Assembly (NCBI RefSeq): GCF_019794555.1
Contig: NZ_JAIMEP010000006.1
Coordinates: forward strand, 1-64,000
Reading direction: 5' to 3'
Source: Streptococcus suis
Lineage (GTDB): Bacteria; Bacillota; Bacilli; Lactobacillales; Streptococcaceae
Length of the DNA stretch: 64,000 nt
Part shown: positions 41,786-51,114 of the stretch, in pieces
Layout: every line of letters begins with the position of its first letter
Position numbering within the stretch: the stretch's first letter is position 1
The notes under the pieces: generated by a model
Told to the model about the DNA's origin: nothing
The model's input: only the letters and a program-made list of their open reading frames with translations
Database searches by the model: none
Program-made: the position numbers and the translations under genes

Positions 41786-41814
41786 TTGTAATTGGTACTA
41801 TTTTATGGTAGAAT
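41786..41814 (+). promoter_or_regulatory. Promoter of the tRNA genes
   Basis: TTGTAA, 17-nt spacer, TAGAAT with extended TGG, ending 17 nt before tRNA-Tyr. Confidence 0.65.
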
Positions 41815-41831
41815 AGTGTCTGTTAGTGCAC

Positions 41832-41912
41832 GGAGAGATAGCGAAGAGGCTAAACGCGGCGGACTGTAAATCCGCTCCTTCGGGTTCGGGGGTTCGAATC
41901 CCTCTCTCTCCA
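41832..41912 (+). tRNA. tRNA-Tyr (GTA)
   Basis: 81 nt; acceptor stem GGAGAGA / TCTCTCC, anticodon GTA in CTGTAAATC, long variable arm as in class II tRNAs, T-arm GGGGG-TTCGAAT-CCCTC. Discriminator A; CCA not encoded. Confidence 0.95.
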
Positions 41913-41915
41913 TAT

Positions 41916-42040
41916 CTAAGATACTAAGGGCGTCAAACGCACAGTAAAAATAGGAAGTTGACAGCAAATCCTGATTTGCTAGGCAACTTATCTTTTTTAC
42001 ACAGCGTTTAGCCCGAGTTCATTTCAGAACGTTATCTTAG
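41916..42040. repeat. 125-bp imperfect palindrome between tRNA-Tyr and tRNA-Gln
   Basis: Outer arms CTAAGATA / TATCTTAG; further in GGGC..AAACGC / GCGTTT..GCCC; centre AAGTTG..AGCAAATC-CT-GATTTGCT..CAACTT followed by TTTTTT. The arms match the element before prfA (shared CACAGT-AAAATAGGAA). The centre can act as a terminator, so tRNA-Gln may be transcribed at a lower level or on its own. Confidence 0.75.
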
Positions 42041-42050
42041 TGGTGTATTT

Positions 42051-42122
42051 TGGGGTATCGCCAAGCGGTAAGGCAAGGGACTTTGACTCCCTCATGCGTT
42101 GGTTCGAATCCAGCTACCCCAG
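42051..42122 (+). tRNA. tRNA-Gln (TTG)
   Basis: 72 nt; acceptor stem TGGGGTA / TACCCCA (the U1-A72 pair is typical of tRNA-Gln), anticodon TTG in CTTTGACTC, discriminator G, no encoded CCA. Confidence 0.95.
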
Positions 42123-42241
42123 TCAAGGTATTAGGCAAGTCCTAATTCGTCAAAGATGTCCAATTGTTGTCCTTGCGTGTGCCTTAATAAAATATATTTT
42201 ATGTTGGGTGTAGAAACCCGATTGTCGGAGGTTTTTTTATA

Positions 42242-43447
42242 ATGAACGAATTTGAAGATTTGTTGAACAGTGTAAGCGAAGTTACACCTGGTGATGTAGT
42301 AACTGCTGAAGTTTTGACAGTTGATGCTGGTCAAGCTAATGTAGCTATTGCTGGTACTGGTGTAGAAGGCGTATTGACTCTTCGTGAGTTGACTAACGAC
42401 CGTGATGCTGATATCAACGACCTTGTTAAAGTTGGTGAAACACTTGAATTGCTTGTACTTCGCCAAGTTGTTGGTAAAGATACAGACACTGTTACATATC
42501 TTGTATCTAAAAAACGTTTGGAAGCTCGTAAAGCATGGGACAAGCTTGTTGGTCGTGAAGGTGAAGTTGTAACAGTCAAAGTTACTCGTGCAGTTAAAGG
42601 TGGATTGGCAGTTGAATTTGAAGGCTTGCGTGGTTTCATCCCTGCTTCAATGATTGATAGCCGTTTCACTCGTAACACTGATCGTTTTGTAGGTCAAGAA
42701 TTTGACGCTAAAATCAAAGAAGTTGATCCAGCAGAGAATCGTTTCATCTTGTCACGTCGTGATGTAGTTGAAGAAGCAGCTGCTTCAGCACGTGCTGAAG
42801 TATTCGGTAAATTGGCTGTTGGTGATGTTGTAACTGGTAAAGTTGCTCGCATTACAAGCTTTGGTGCTTTCATCGACTTAGGTGGTGTTGATGGTTTGGT
42901 TCACTTGACTGAGTTGTCACATGAGCGTAACGTATCTCCTAAATCAGCTGTAACTGTTGGTGAAGAAGTAGAAGTTAAAGTTCTTGCTATCGACGAAGTT
43001 GAAGGCCGCGTATCATTGTCATTGAAAGCTACACAGCCTGGCCCATGGGATGGCGTTGAACAAAAATTGGCAGCTGGCGATGTAATCGAAGGTAAAGTAA
43101 AACGTTTGACTGATTTTGGAGCATTCGTTGAAGTATTACCTGGTATCGACGGTTTGGTTCACATCTCACAAATTTCACACAAACGTGTTGAAAATCCTAA
43201 AGATGCTTTGACAGTAGGTCAAGACGTAACTGTTAAAGTTCTTGAAGTGAACGCAGCAGATGAACGTGTGTCACTTTCTATCAAGGCTTTGGAAGAACGT
43301 CCAGCAGCAGCTGAAGGCGAAGAAAAAGCTGAAAAACGTGCTCCACGTCCACGTCGCCAAAAACGTGAAGAAAAACGTGATTACGAATTACCAGAAACTC
43401 AATCAGGTTTCTCAATGGCTGACCTTTTCGGTGACATTGAATTGTAA
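42242..43447 (+). CDS. rpsA: 30S ribosomal protein S1 homologue
   Basis: 401 residues with four S1 RNA-binding domains (about 10-90, 105-175, 190-265, 280-350) and an acidic-basic tail ([20 protein letters not shown]). Gram-positive S1 is shorter than the six-domain enterobacterial form and supports translation of some mRNAs. GGAGG precedes the ATG. Codon use is strongly biased, as expected of a highly expressed gene. Terminator follows. Confidence 0.95.
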   Translation: MNEFEDLLNSVSEVTPGDVVTAEVLTVDAGQANVAIAGTGVEGVLTLRELTNDRDADINDLVKVGETLELLVLRQVVGKDTDTVTYLVSKKRLEARKAWDKLVGREGEVVTVKVTRAVKGGLAVEFEGLRGFIPASMIDSRFTRNTDRFVGQEFDAKIKEVDPAENRFILSRRDVVEEAAASARAEVFGKLAVGDVVTGKVARITSFGAFIDLGGVDGLVHLTELSHERNVSPKSAVTVGEEVEVKVLAIDEVEGRVSLSLKATQPGPWDGVEQKLAAGDVIEGKVKRLTDFGAFVEVLPGIDGLVHISQISHKRVENPKDALTVGQDVTVKVLEVNAADERVSLSIKALEERPAAAEGEEKAEKRAPRPRRQKREEKRDYELPETQSGFSMADLFGDIEL

Positions 43448-43454
43448 TTCACTT

Positions 43455-43480
43455 AAAAACTTGCCTCGGCAAGTTTTTCC
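43455..43480 (+). terminator. Terminator after rpsA
   Basis: AAAAACTTGCC / GGCAAGTTTTT, tight loop, T run. Confidence 0.85.
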
Positions 43481-43483
43481 TTT

Positions 43484-43555
43484 CCACCCTTAGTGTAATG
43501 GATATCACGTAAGATTCCGGTTCTTGAGATGGGGGTTCGATTCCCTCAGGGTGGA
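43484..43555 (+). tRNA. tRNA-Arg (CCG)
   Basis: 72 nt; acceptor stem CCACCCT / AGGGTGG, anticodon loop TTCCGGT with CCG at its centre, T-arm GGGGG-TTCGATT-CCCTC, discriminator A, no encoded CCA. Confidence 0.93.
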
Positions 43556-43567
43556 CTAAATATACTT

Positions 43568-43596
43568 AAAAACCCTTGATTTACAAGGGTTTTTAG
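43568..43596 (+). terminator. Terminator after tRNA-Arg
   Basis: AAAAACCCTTG / CAAGGGTTTTT with a 5-nt loop. Confidence 0.85.
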
Positions 43597-43649
43597 CGTA
43601 TCAACTGTCCAAAATTATTGGGGGAGTTTATTTTTTACTGGAGGTATCT

Positions 43650-44678
43650 ATGTTACATTTTGAAAATGATTATAATAAAGGGGTTCACCCTGCACTTCTA
43701 GAAGCTATCATTGAAACAAACAATGAAGGGTTGTCTGGATATGGGACTGATCATTATACTGTACGTGCTGTAGAGAAAATACGTGAAGCTACAGATTGTC
43801 CGCATGCACAAGTTACTTTTCTTGTTGGGGGGACACAAACGAACCAATTGGTCATAAATTCAATGCTTGCATCATATGAAGGAGTAATCGCTGCAGACAC
43901 AGGGCATGTGACAACTCATGAGGCAGGTGCTATTGAATTTTCTGGACATAAAGTTTTGGCCTTACCGCATTCACAAGGTAAGTTAGTAGCATCAGACGTT
44001 GAACAATACATAACTGACTTTTATGCTGATGCCAATCACGAACATATGGTATTTCCTGGTATGGTCTATATCTCACATCCTACAGAATATGGAACCTTGT
44101 ATACAAAACAAGAATTGAGTGACCTTGCTAGCGTTTGTAGACACTTTCAAATTCCTTTGTATTTAGATGGAGCTCGTTTGGGATATGGTCTAGCTGCAAG
44201 GGATACAGATATCGATTTGAAAACAATCGCTGCCTTAACAGATGTCTTCTACATCGGTGGAACTAAATTGGGAGCCTTACTTGGTGAAGCAGTTGTCTTC
44301 ACAAAAAACAATCAACCAAAACACTTTTCAACAATTGTAAAACAACATGGAGCCTTACTTGCAAAAGGTCGTGTAGTCGGTGTTCAATTCGATCGATTTT
44401 TTTCAGAAAATCTATATGTGGAGATTGGACGTCATGCGATTGAAATGGCAGAGCGTTTAAAAAGAATCTTGACTGAAAAAGGATATCAATTTTATCTGCA
44501 ATCACCTACTAATCAACAGTTTATCATTGTTTCGAATACAGACCTAAAACATTTTGACGAATTAGGAATTGGTTATAGTTTTTGGGAAAAATATGATGAA
44601 CGTAGTACGGTAATTCGCTTAGCAACAAGCTGGTCAACAACTGAAGAAGATATCACTGAATTAGAAAGATTGTTATAA
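43650..44678 (+). CDS. Low-specificity L-threonine aldolase family enzyme
   Basis: PLP enzyme of the beta-eliminating lyase fold, 342 residues, that probably splits threonine or allo-threonine to glycine and acetaldehyde. Motifs: FENDYNKGVHP start, FLVGGTQTNQLV, LDGARLGYGLA (about 174-184) and IGGTKLGALLGE with the PLP lysine in GGTK (about 205). TGGAGG precedes the ATG. Substrate preference cannot be read from sequence. Confidence 0.85.
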   Translation: MLHFENDYNKGVHPALLEAIIETNNEGLSGYGTDHYTVRAVEKIREATDCPHAQVTFLVGGTQTNQLVINSMLASYEGVIAADTGHVTTHEAGAIEFSGHKVLALPHSQGKLVASDVEQYITDFYADANHEHMVFPGMVYISHPTEYGTLYTKQELSDLASVCRHFQIPLYLDGARLGYGLAARDTDIDLKTIAALTDVFYIGGTKLGALLGEAVVFTKNNQPKHFSTIVKQHGALLAKGRVVGVQFDRFFSENLYVEIGRHAIEMAERLKRILTEKGYQFYLQSPTNQQFIIVSNTDLKHFDELGIGYSFWEKYDERSTVIRLATSWSTTEEDITELERLL

Positions 44679-44737
44679 CATTACATTCATATAGACTATA
44701 AATTTATAATTAAAACGAATAAAAATACAAAAAACAG

Positions 44738-44766
44738 TTGACAAATGTATAAATATGATTTAGAAT
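44738..44766 (+). promoter_or_regulatory. Strong promoter of the first amino-acid-binding lipoprotein gene
   Basis: TTGACA, exactly 17 nt, TAGAAT. An inverted repeat AAACATAC / GTATGTTT (44772-44801) follows at the expected start of transcription. Confidence 0.85.
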
Positions 44767-44771
44767 AGCAT

Positions 44772-44801
44772 AAACATACAAAAACAACCGCTGGTATGTT
44801 T
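44772..44801. promoter_or_regulatory. Inverted repeat at the transcription start of the first binding-protein gene
   Basis: 8-bp perfect arms around 14 nt, directly after the -10 box; a candidate operator or leader hairpin. Confidence 0.5.
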
Positions 44802-44832
44802 GATATTATGATTTTTTATACAGGAGTTTATT

Positions 44833-45642
44833 ATGAAAATTAAGTCAATTTATAGGTTTGCGACTGTTTGTTTTGCCTCTGCTATCCTTGTAGCTTGTAA
44901 CTCAAGCTCAACTTCAAATACTTTGCAAAAAATTGAAGACAAAGGAAAAATTGTTGTTGCTTTAAATCCAGAATTTCCTCCATTTGAATACAAAACAATT
45001 GTAGATGGAAAAGATACAATTGTCGGTGCGGATATTGAGCTAGCGAAAGCAATCGGGGAGGAGTTAGGAGTTGAAGTTGAATTCTCTAGCATGAGCTTTT
45101 CAAATGTATTAGCGAGTGTACAGAGCGGTAAGTCTGATATTGCCATTTCAGGAATTTCTGCAACCGAAGAGCGTGCAAAAATCTATGATTTTTCTGAGGC
45201 CTATTATCAATCGGTAAACAAAATGATCATAAAGAAATCTGATGCAACTCGCTTAACAAGCATCGAGGATTTCGTTGGTACATCAATTGGAACGCAAAAG
45301 GGTACCATTCAAGAAAGTGTCGGAAAAGAAGAATTTACTGAGGCCACAATGATTAGTTTAGAAAAAAATGGCGATTTGATTCAACAATTAAAGGCTGGTC
45401 AGCTTGATGGTGTCATCTTTGAAGAGCCAATTGCCAAAGCCTACGTGGGGGTCAATAGTGACTTGCAAATAGTTGATATGGATATTGAATCTTCTATTTC
45501 GGATTCTTACGCTGTTGCAATGCCAAAGGGTAGTACCGAATTAAAGGAAAAAATTGACAAAGTCATTACTGAGTTAGTTGACTCTGGTAAAATGGATCAA
45601 TTTGTTGAGGAAGCCTACCAGCAATCCATCAGTAATAATTAA
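44833..45642 (+). CDS. Amino-acid ABC transporter substrate-binding lipoprotein
   Basis: A 269-residue lipoprotein (lipobox LVAC, Cys22) of the polar-amino-acid-binding type (family SBP_bac_3): KGKIVVALNPEFPPFEYK, GADIELAKAIGEELG, DIAISGISATEERA, and IGTQKGTIQE. It would capture an amino acid outside the cell for an ABC importer. No permease or ATPase gene lies next to it, so it must use components encoded elsewhere. AGGAG precedes the ATG. Its neighbour is a close paralogue, and each has its own promoter and inverted repeat. Confidence 0.9.
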   Translation: MKIKSIYRFATVCFASAILVACNSSSTSNTLQKIEDKGKIVVALNPEFPPFEYKTIVDGKDTIVGADIELAKAIGEELGVEVEFSSMSFSNVLASVQSGKSDIAISGISATEERAKIYDFSEAYYQSVNKMIIKKSDATRLTSIEDFVGTSIGTQKGTIQESVGKEEFTEATMISLEKNGDLIQQLKAGQLDGVIFEEPIAKAYVGVNSDLQIVDMDIESSISDSYAVAMPKGSTELKEKIDKVITELVDSGKMDQFVEEAYQQSISNN

Positions 45643-45675
45643 TTGTTTTTGAGAATAAATATTCAATTCGATTGG

Positions 45676-45704
45676 TTGACAACTGAATAAAAATTCGATA
45701 GAAT
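45676..45704 (+). promoter_or_regulatory. Strong promoter of the second binding-protein gene
   Basis: TTGACA (45676-45681), 17 nt, TAGAAT (45699-45704). Confidence 0.85.
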
Positions 45705-45718
45705 ATTCACTATCGAAT
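45693..45718. promoter_or_regulatory. Palindromic operator candidate over the -10 box
   Basis: Perfect arms ATTCGATAG / CTATCGAAT with an 8-nt spacer; the left arm and spacer contain the TAGAAT hexamer, an ideal place for a repressor. Confidence 0.6.
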
Positions 45719-45761
45719 CAAAAAAATGATTTGGAAATGAATGAAAAGGAACTGTTTATTA

Positions 45762-46580
45762 ATGAAATTGAAAAAAATGCTTACCCTAGCTGCAACATTT
45801 GTCGCTACCCTATCTCTAGCTGCTTGTTCAGCAAGCTCTAGTTCAGATTCCAGCCAATCCACATTAGAAAAGATTAAAGAAAAAGGTACGTTGGTTGTTG
45901 CTACTAGTCCAGACTATGCACCATTTGAGTTTCAAGCCCTTGTTGATGGCAAGAATGAAGTCGTTGGTGCGGATATTATGCTTGCACAAAAGATTGCTGA
46001 TGAATTGGGAGTAAAACTTGAAGTTTCAGCAATGAGTTTCGATAATGTCTTATCTAGTGTACAAAATGGGAAAGCCGATATTGCTATTGCTGGTCTATCT
46101 TACTCAGATGAACGTGCGAAAGTTTTTGACTTCTCAGAAAGCTATTACCAAATTGCTGATGTTTTGCTTGTCAAAAAAGATGATGCAAGTACCTTAACTT
46201 CAATTGATGCAATGTCAGGCAAAAACCTGGCTGTCCAAAAAGGTTCTACTCAGGAAACATATGCTAAATCAGAAATAAGTCAGGCTAAAATTGTTTCATT
46301 GACATTAATGGGAGAAGCAGTAAATGAACTTAAAGCTGGTAAAGTTGATGCTGTTTTGATGGATTCCCCTGTCGCAGCTGGTTATGTTTCACAAAACTCA
46401 GATTTAGCCATCGCTTCAATTGAATTCCCAACTATTGATGAAAATTCAAAAGTTATTGCTCTTCCAAAAGGAAGTGATGACTTAAAAACAAGCATTGACA
46501 AGGTTATTAACGAAGTCAAATCAAGTGGTGAATTTGATACCTTCTTAGAAAAAGCAGCCACTTATACAGCTGTTGAATAG
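45762..46580 (+). CDS. Amino-acid ABC transporter substrate-binding lipoprotein (paralogue)
   Basis: A 272-residue lipoprotein (lipobox LAAC, Cys22) with the same fold and motifs as its upstream neighbour: KGTLVVATSPDYAPFEFQ, GADIMLAQKIADELG, DIAIAGLSYSDERA, LAVQKGSTQE. The ATG at 45762 is chosen because it starts a canonical lipoprotein signal peptide and AAAGGAA lies upstream. The second promoter and its operator-like palindrome are its own, so the two copies may respond to different signals. A terminator shared with the glg operon follows. Confidence 0.9.
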   Translation: MKLKKMLTLAATFVATLSLAACSASSSSDSSQSTLEKIKEKGTLVVATSPDYAPFEFQALVDGKNEVVGADIMLAQKIADELGVKLEVSAMSFDNVLSSVQNGKADIAIAGLSYSDERAKVFDFSESYYQIADVLLVKKDDASTLTSIDAMSGKNLAVQKGSTQETYAKSEISQAKIVSLTLMGEAVNELKAGKVDAVLMDSPVAAGYVSQNSDLAIASIEFPTIDENSKVIALPKGSDDLKTSIDKVINEVKSSGEFDTFLEKAATYTAVE

Positions 46581-46585
46581 AATAC

Positions 46586-46629
46586 AAAAAAACTTGTAAG
46601 TCTCTACTTTTAGACTTACAAGTTTTTTT
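46586..46629. terminator. Bidirectional terminator between the binding-protein gene and glgB
   Basis: Perfect arms AAAAAAACTTGTAAGTCT / AGACTTACAAGTTTTTTT with an 8-nt loop; T run on both strands. Confidence 0.92.
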
Positions 46630-48467
46630 TACTTCATTCTCTCTAAATAGAAACTAGTTAAGCGTGGCATTGTTATCATAACACCATTCTCATTTGGATA
46701 AATACTAAATGATTCCATTGGGATGGTACTAGATGAAAAGACTAGCTTATATTCGGATTTTGCAGGCAGATCCAAATGTACGTCGAAGAGTTCTTGATCA
46801 TTAAAATTATGGATCGTTAGAATTTCTTGGTCATCACTCATACGTGAAAATGCAAAGAGATTACTATCACCATCAATTTTTACCCAATTAAACCCTTTTT
46901 CGTAGGCTTGAAAATCATACTTCCAAAAGGCATCGTTTTCTTTATAGAAAGTAGATAAGGTTTTCATCATTTGATAGAAGGATTGGTGAATTGGAAATTG
47001 TAGTAAATTCCAATCCATTTCAGTATATTCATGCCATTCACGAATATGTCCCCATTCATTGCCCATAAAGAGTAATTTTTTACCAGGATGGGCAAAATAG
47101 AAGCTATAGTAGGCACGCGCCAAATTAAATTGATCTTCGTAATTTCCATCCATCTTCTCTATGATGGAATGTTTCCCATGCACAACTTCATCATGTGAAA
47201 GCGGAAGGAGGAAATGCTCGTTTTGGTTGTAATACATTCCGAAAGTTATTTCGTTTGAATGGTATTTGCGATAGACAGATGGGCGACCCATGTATTTTAG
47301 CGTATCGTTCATCCAGCCCAAATCCCATTTCATATCGAATCCGATACCGCCATCTTCTAAGGAATGGGTGACTTTTGGAAAGCTAGAAGAATCTTCGGCA
47401 ATCATTAGAACACCTTTATAGTCCGTATGAACCATTGCATTGACACGCTTGATAAAATCGATGGCAGCATGGTTTATTTTGTCTTCAGTCGTTTCCCCTC
47501 GCCAATAAAGGAGATAGGATAGAGCGTCAACGCGTATGCCATCGAAATGGAAATATTCTAGCCAATATTTTAAATTTGAAAGTAAGAAAGACCGTGTCAT
47601 TCCTTTACCAAGGTCAAAATTGGCAGTTCCCCACTGATGATTTTCTCGATCATGCTCATAAGGGTATTCATACAACCAACTACCATCAAACTGGTATAGA
47701 CCATGTGCGTCTTTACAAAAATGTAATGGAACCCAGTCTAAGATAACGCCAATCCCAGCTTGATGAAGCTGATCAACTAAATATTTTAATTCGTCTGGCT
47801 TACCAAACCGACTAGTGGGACTATAATAACCTGTGACTTGATAGCCCCATGATGCATCTAATGGGTGCTCAGTAATTGGAAGCAACTCTACATGCGTATA
47901 GTTGTTTTCTTTGAGATGCTCGATCAAAAGTGGGGTGATATCCTTATAACTATTGAAGGCCTCTATCGGAGCCCCAGCCTCATTTCTATTGACAAATTTT
48001 TGCTTCCAAGATCCCAAATGCACTTCATAGATGGAGACAGGTTGTTCTTTGAAGTCATATTCCACTCTCGCATTCATCCAAGCTTGATCTTTGAATTTAT
48101 AGCGTGAGTTGTAGGTGGTAGAAGCAGTCTCTGGGCGAACTTGACTGAAAAATGCGTATGGATCAGCCTTATACAATTCCCGACCGTCATGGGTAATAAT
48201 CAAATATTTATAATTCTCAAGTGACTTTAATCCTTCAACATAGAGTTGAAAAACACCATCAATTTCCCACTGCATTTGATGACTTCTTTGCCACGCATTA
48301 AAATCACCAATCACAAATACTTCCCTAGCATTAGGAGCATAGACACGAAAATGGGTACCGAGTATCTTGTTTCTCTCTTTTACCATGTGTGCCCCCATCT
48401 TTTCGTAAAGGGTGGTATGTTCACCGGAATTCATATAATATAGGTCTAAATCAGTAAATTCTTTCAT
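46629..48467 (-). CDS. glgB: 1,4-alpha-glucan branching enzyme
   Basis: Makes alpha-1,6 branches in glycogen; 612 residues, with an N-terminal CBM48 domain (THFRVYAPNAREVFVIGDFN) and a GH13 barrel (HVELLPITEHP, GIRVDALSYLLYW with the nucleophile Asp, MIAEDSS with the acid Glu, LSHDEVVHG). The start at 48467 is chosen because GGAG lies 6 nt upstream; an open frame continues further. It is the last gene of the minus-strand order glgC-glgD-glgA-glgB. Confidence 0.94.
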   Translation of the reverse strand: MKEFTDLDLYYMNSGEHTTLYEKMGAHMVKERNKILGTHFRVYAPNAREVFVIGDFNAWQRSHQMQWEIDGVFQLYVEGLKSLENYKYLIITHDGRELYKADPYAFFSQVRPETASTTYNSRYKFKDQAWMNARVEYDFKEQPVSIYEVHLGSWKQKFVNRNEAGAPIEAFNSYKDITPLLIEHLKENNYTHVELLPITEHPLDASWGYQVTGYYSPTSRFGKPDELKYLVDQLHQAGIGVILDWVPLHFCKDAHGLYQFDGSWLYEYPYEHDRENHQWGTANFDLGKGMTRSFLLSNLKYWLEYFHFDGIRVDALSYLLYWRGETTEDKINHAAIDFIKRVNAMVHTDYKGVLMIAEDSSSFPKVTHSLEDGGIGFDMKWDLGWMNDTLKYMGRPSVYRKYHSNEITFGMYYNQNEHFLLPLSHDEVVHGKHSIIEKMDGNYEDQFNLARAYYSFYFAHPGKKLLFMGNEWGHIREWHEYTEMDWNLLQFPIHQSFYQMMKTLSTFYKENDAFWKYDFQAYEKGFNWVKIDGDSNLFAFSRMSDDQEILTIHNFNDQELFDVHLDLPAKSEYKLVFSSSTIPMESFSIYPNENGVMITMPRLTSFYLERMK

Positions 48468-48532
48468 AGCAATCTCCATTGTGCAAAAGGAGTGGACGGG
48501 GGTCTCACTCCAAATCAATCTTTATTTGTATT

Positions 48533-49978
48533 CTAACCACTTATTTCACGATAGAGCCAGATGTATTTTTCAGCCGAAGCAGTCCAGCTAAAGTCTCGTT
48601 TCATCGCTTGGTCAACCATCCTAAACCAATCTTCTGGCCGGTCATAGTAAGTTTGAAGGGCTAAATCGTAGACCTGACGCATATTGTAGGCATCACGTCC
48701 TCCAAAACTAAAACCAGTACCTTCTTTTGTTTCCATATTATAAGGTGTGACGGTATCAACTAGCCCACCTGTTTCACGAACCAATGGGAGTGTTCCATAG
48801 TGCATAGAAATCAGTTGGCTAATACCGCATGGTTCAAACATAGACGGCATTAAGAAGAGGTCACTTGCTGCGTAAATTTGATGGGCGAGGGGCTCATTGT
48901 ACCCACGATAGAAGGCGAATTTATCAGGATATGCCTGTTTGAAATGATTAAAGGCATTTTCAATATCAGTTTCACCATTTCCTAATATCACAAATTGAAC
49001 ATGAGCTTGTAGAAGATGACCGAGTACCTCTGTCAAAAGATAGAAGCCTTTCTGCCAGGTTAAACGTGATACAATTCCTACCAGAATGACATTCTCATCT
49101 TGTGGCAGTGCAAATTGGGCTTGTAATGCCAATTTGTTTGCTTTTTTCTCAGCTATATTTTCCAAGCTGTAATTCTTTACTAAATAGTGATCTGTTTGGC
49201 TATCCCAACTATCATAGTCTATACCATTGACAATACCGACAAGATCATGTTTACGCAGCTCTAAAACGTGTTGCATATTTTCGCCAAATTCTTCTGTCAG
49301 AATTTCTCGCGCGTAGGTTTCTGAAACAGTTGTTACCTTATCAGCATACAAAATTCCTAATTTCATGAAACTGATGCATTCATCATGAAAACGTGCAATA
49401 CCATCCAAGTAGTAGCTGTAGTTCATGCCAAGTGCAGACCACAGTGCTTGCTTATGAAAAATACCTTGGAAGGCTAAATTATGAATGGTAAAGACATGTT
49501 TGATGCTACGGAATTCTTCACGGTAGCTGTAGAATGTACGGCATAGGAAAGGAAGTGCAGCAGTATGCCAATCGTGTGTGTGCATGACATCTGGGAAGTA
49601 GTTCAAGGCTTCTAAGAGGCGACAAGTGGCATGTTGGAAATAACCAAATCGCATAGCGTCATCATCATAGCCGTACAGTTTGTCACGCTCAAAGAAATCA
49701 CGATGCTCTATGAAATAAAAGGTTACCCCGTCAATAACTTGACTGTATACATTAGCCATGGATTGAATGTCGCCTGCTCGCACATCAAAGCTTGATACAT
49801 AGTCAAAGTCAGAATGATTGTGTATTGCAATCTTTTTATAGAGAGGAAGTACTACCCGTACATCCAGACCTTGCTTAACAAGTTCTTTAGGAAGTGAACC
49901 GATAACATCAGCTAAGCCACCAGTTTTGATAAATGGGAGACCTTCTGATGCAACAAAAAGAATAGATTTTTTAGTCAT
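48533..49978 (-). CDS. glgA: Glycogen synthase (ADP-glucose type)
   Basis: Adds glucose from ADP-glucose to the growing alpha-1,4 chain; 481 residues, GT5 family. The N-terminal ADP-glucose loop KTGGLADVIGSLPKEL (about 17-32) and the C-terminal domain segments SRLTWQKGF and PSMFEPCGISQL are intact. AGGAG precedes the ATG, and only 8 bases separate it from glgD. Confidence 0.95.
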   Translation of the reverse strand: MTKKSILFVASEGLPFIKTGGLADVIGSLPKELVKQGLDVRVVLPLYKKIAIHNHSDFDYVSSFDVRAGDIQSMANVYSQVIDGVTFYFIEHRDFFERDKLYGYDDDAMRFGYFQHATCRLLEALNYFPDVMHTHDWHTAALPFLCRTFYSYREEFRSIKHVFTIHNLAFQGIFHKQALWSALGMNYSYYLDGIARFHDECISFMKLGILYADKVTTVSETYAREILTEEFGENMQHVLELRKHDLVGIVNGIDYDSWDSQTDHYLVKNYSLENIAEKKANKLALQAQFALPQDENVILVGIVSRLTWQKGFYLLTEVLGHLLQAHVQFVILGNGETDIENAFNHFKQAYPDKFAFYRGYNEPLAHQIYAASDLFLMPSMFEPCGISQLISMHYGTLPLVRETGGLVDTVTPYNMETKEGTGFSFGGRDAYNMRQVYDLALQTYYDRPEDWFRMVDQAMKRDFSWTASAEKYIWLYREISG

Positions 49979-49986
49979 ATCAACTC

Positions 49987-51102
49987 CTAAATAATTTGAT
50001 GGGGTTTCAGATAAGAAGGAGATGACTCGCTTCCTTTAATATCAATCGGATGAATAATTTTTGTTGCTTTATCAATTATCGCATTTTCGATATTTGCGCC
50101 AGTTTTTATCGTTACTCCATTGAGAATAATGGAATTCTTGACCACAACACCCTCTTCAATGACAACATCACGGTCAATGACAGAATTTTCGACTTGGCCA
50201 TTGATATTCGCTCCGTTTGCAACAATACAGCCTTTTACTTCAGCTAATGGACCATACAAGGTAGGAGAGGAGTCGCTGGTTTGTGTATGGATTGGCCAAT
50301 CGTGTTTGAAGAGTAATTTACGTGTATCTCGTTGTAATAATTCCAACTGGGTTGTAAAATAGGCTTCCACGCTGTTGATACAAGCAACAAAATCTCGATG
50401 AGCATATCCCATGATTTTGTATTGGTCCACAACATCTCTTAGAATATCTTTAAGCCAGTATAAAGAAGAAACCTTATTCGCACGTTGAATCAATTCGATA
50501 AAGGTCGTACGTTTCATGAAGTAAGCTTCTAATGAAACGGGGCGATTCTTGTATTTGCCATGATTTTCTTCAAAAGCAACCACACGACGGTCTTCACCGA
50601 ATTTCAAGGTTTGACAGCCGATGAAATTTTCCTTCGCATCTGAAACGTTTTTATAGAGTACAGTGATGTCAGCTTCGTTTGCGATATGTTCCTCCATTAC
50701 TTTTGAAAAATCTTGACTATAGATAAAGTAGGAAGGAGCGATTAAGACATATTCCTTCGTCGAGCTTTCGATATAATGGATATTTTCAGAAAATGCGTTA
50801 ACATCATGCTGGTATACTGAGTTTGGATCTATTACACTATTTAGCAAGCGTAATGAACCTCGTTTACTGTTGATGTTGTAATTCTTACCGGTACCAACGT
50901 GCTGAATGGTAGAACGCATTCTTGCAGGCATATAGACTTGAAATTCAGTAATGCCTGAGTTAGACATATTTGATAGCACAAAGTCAATTAGACGGTAGCG
51001 ACCAAGGAAGCTAAATGCTTGAACACCACGGTGATTCATAACATCACCAAAATGTACATTATTTCCTTCAATATTTACAATTCCGAGTGTATTTCTTAGC
51101 AT
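49987..51102 (-). CDS. glgD: GlgD, ADP-glucose pyrophosphorylase regulatory subunit
   Basis: A 371-residue GlgC-like protein. The N-terminal sugar-nucleotide loop has lost the usual GGRGTRL signature (here NIEGNNVHFGD), which marks GlgD; in Firmicutes GlgD is largely inactive alone and raises the activity of GlgC in a heterotetramer. The C-terminal left-handed beta-helix repeats (VIDRDVVIEEGVVVKNSIIL) are present. It lies 12 bases after glgC. Confidence 0.93.
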   Translation of the reverse strand: MLRNTLGIVNIEGNNVHFGDVMNHRGVQAFSFLGRYRLIDFVLSNMSNSGITEFQVYMPARMRSTIQHVGTGKNYNINSKRGSLRLLNSVIDPNSVYQHDVNAFSENIHYIESSTKEYVLIAPSYFIYSQDFSKVMEEHIANEADITVLYKNVSDAKENFIGCQTLKFGEDRRVVAFEENHGKYKNRPVSLEAYFMKRTTFIELIQRANKVSSLYWLKDILRDVVDQYKIMGYAHRDFVACINSVEAYFTTQLELLQRDTRKLLFKHDWPIHTQTSDSSPTLYGPLAEVKGCIVANGANINGQVENSVIDRDVVIEEGVVVKNSIILNGVTIKTGANIENAIIDKATKIIHPIDIKGSESSPSYLKPHQII

Positions 51103-51114
51103 AGCAATCCTTTC

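Noticed and set aside
42331..42678. 115-codon open frame on the minus strand with a Thr/Ser-rich product
   Set aside because: Antisense to rpsA and explained by the strong codon bias of that gene.
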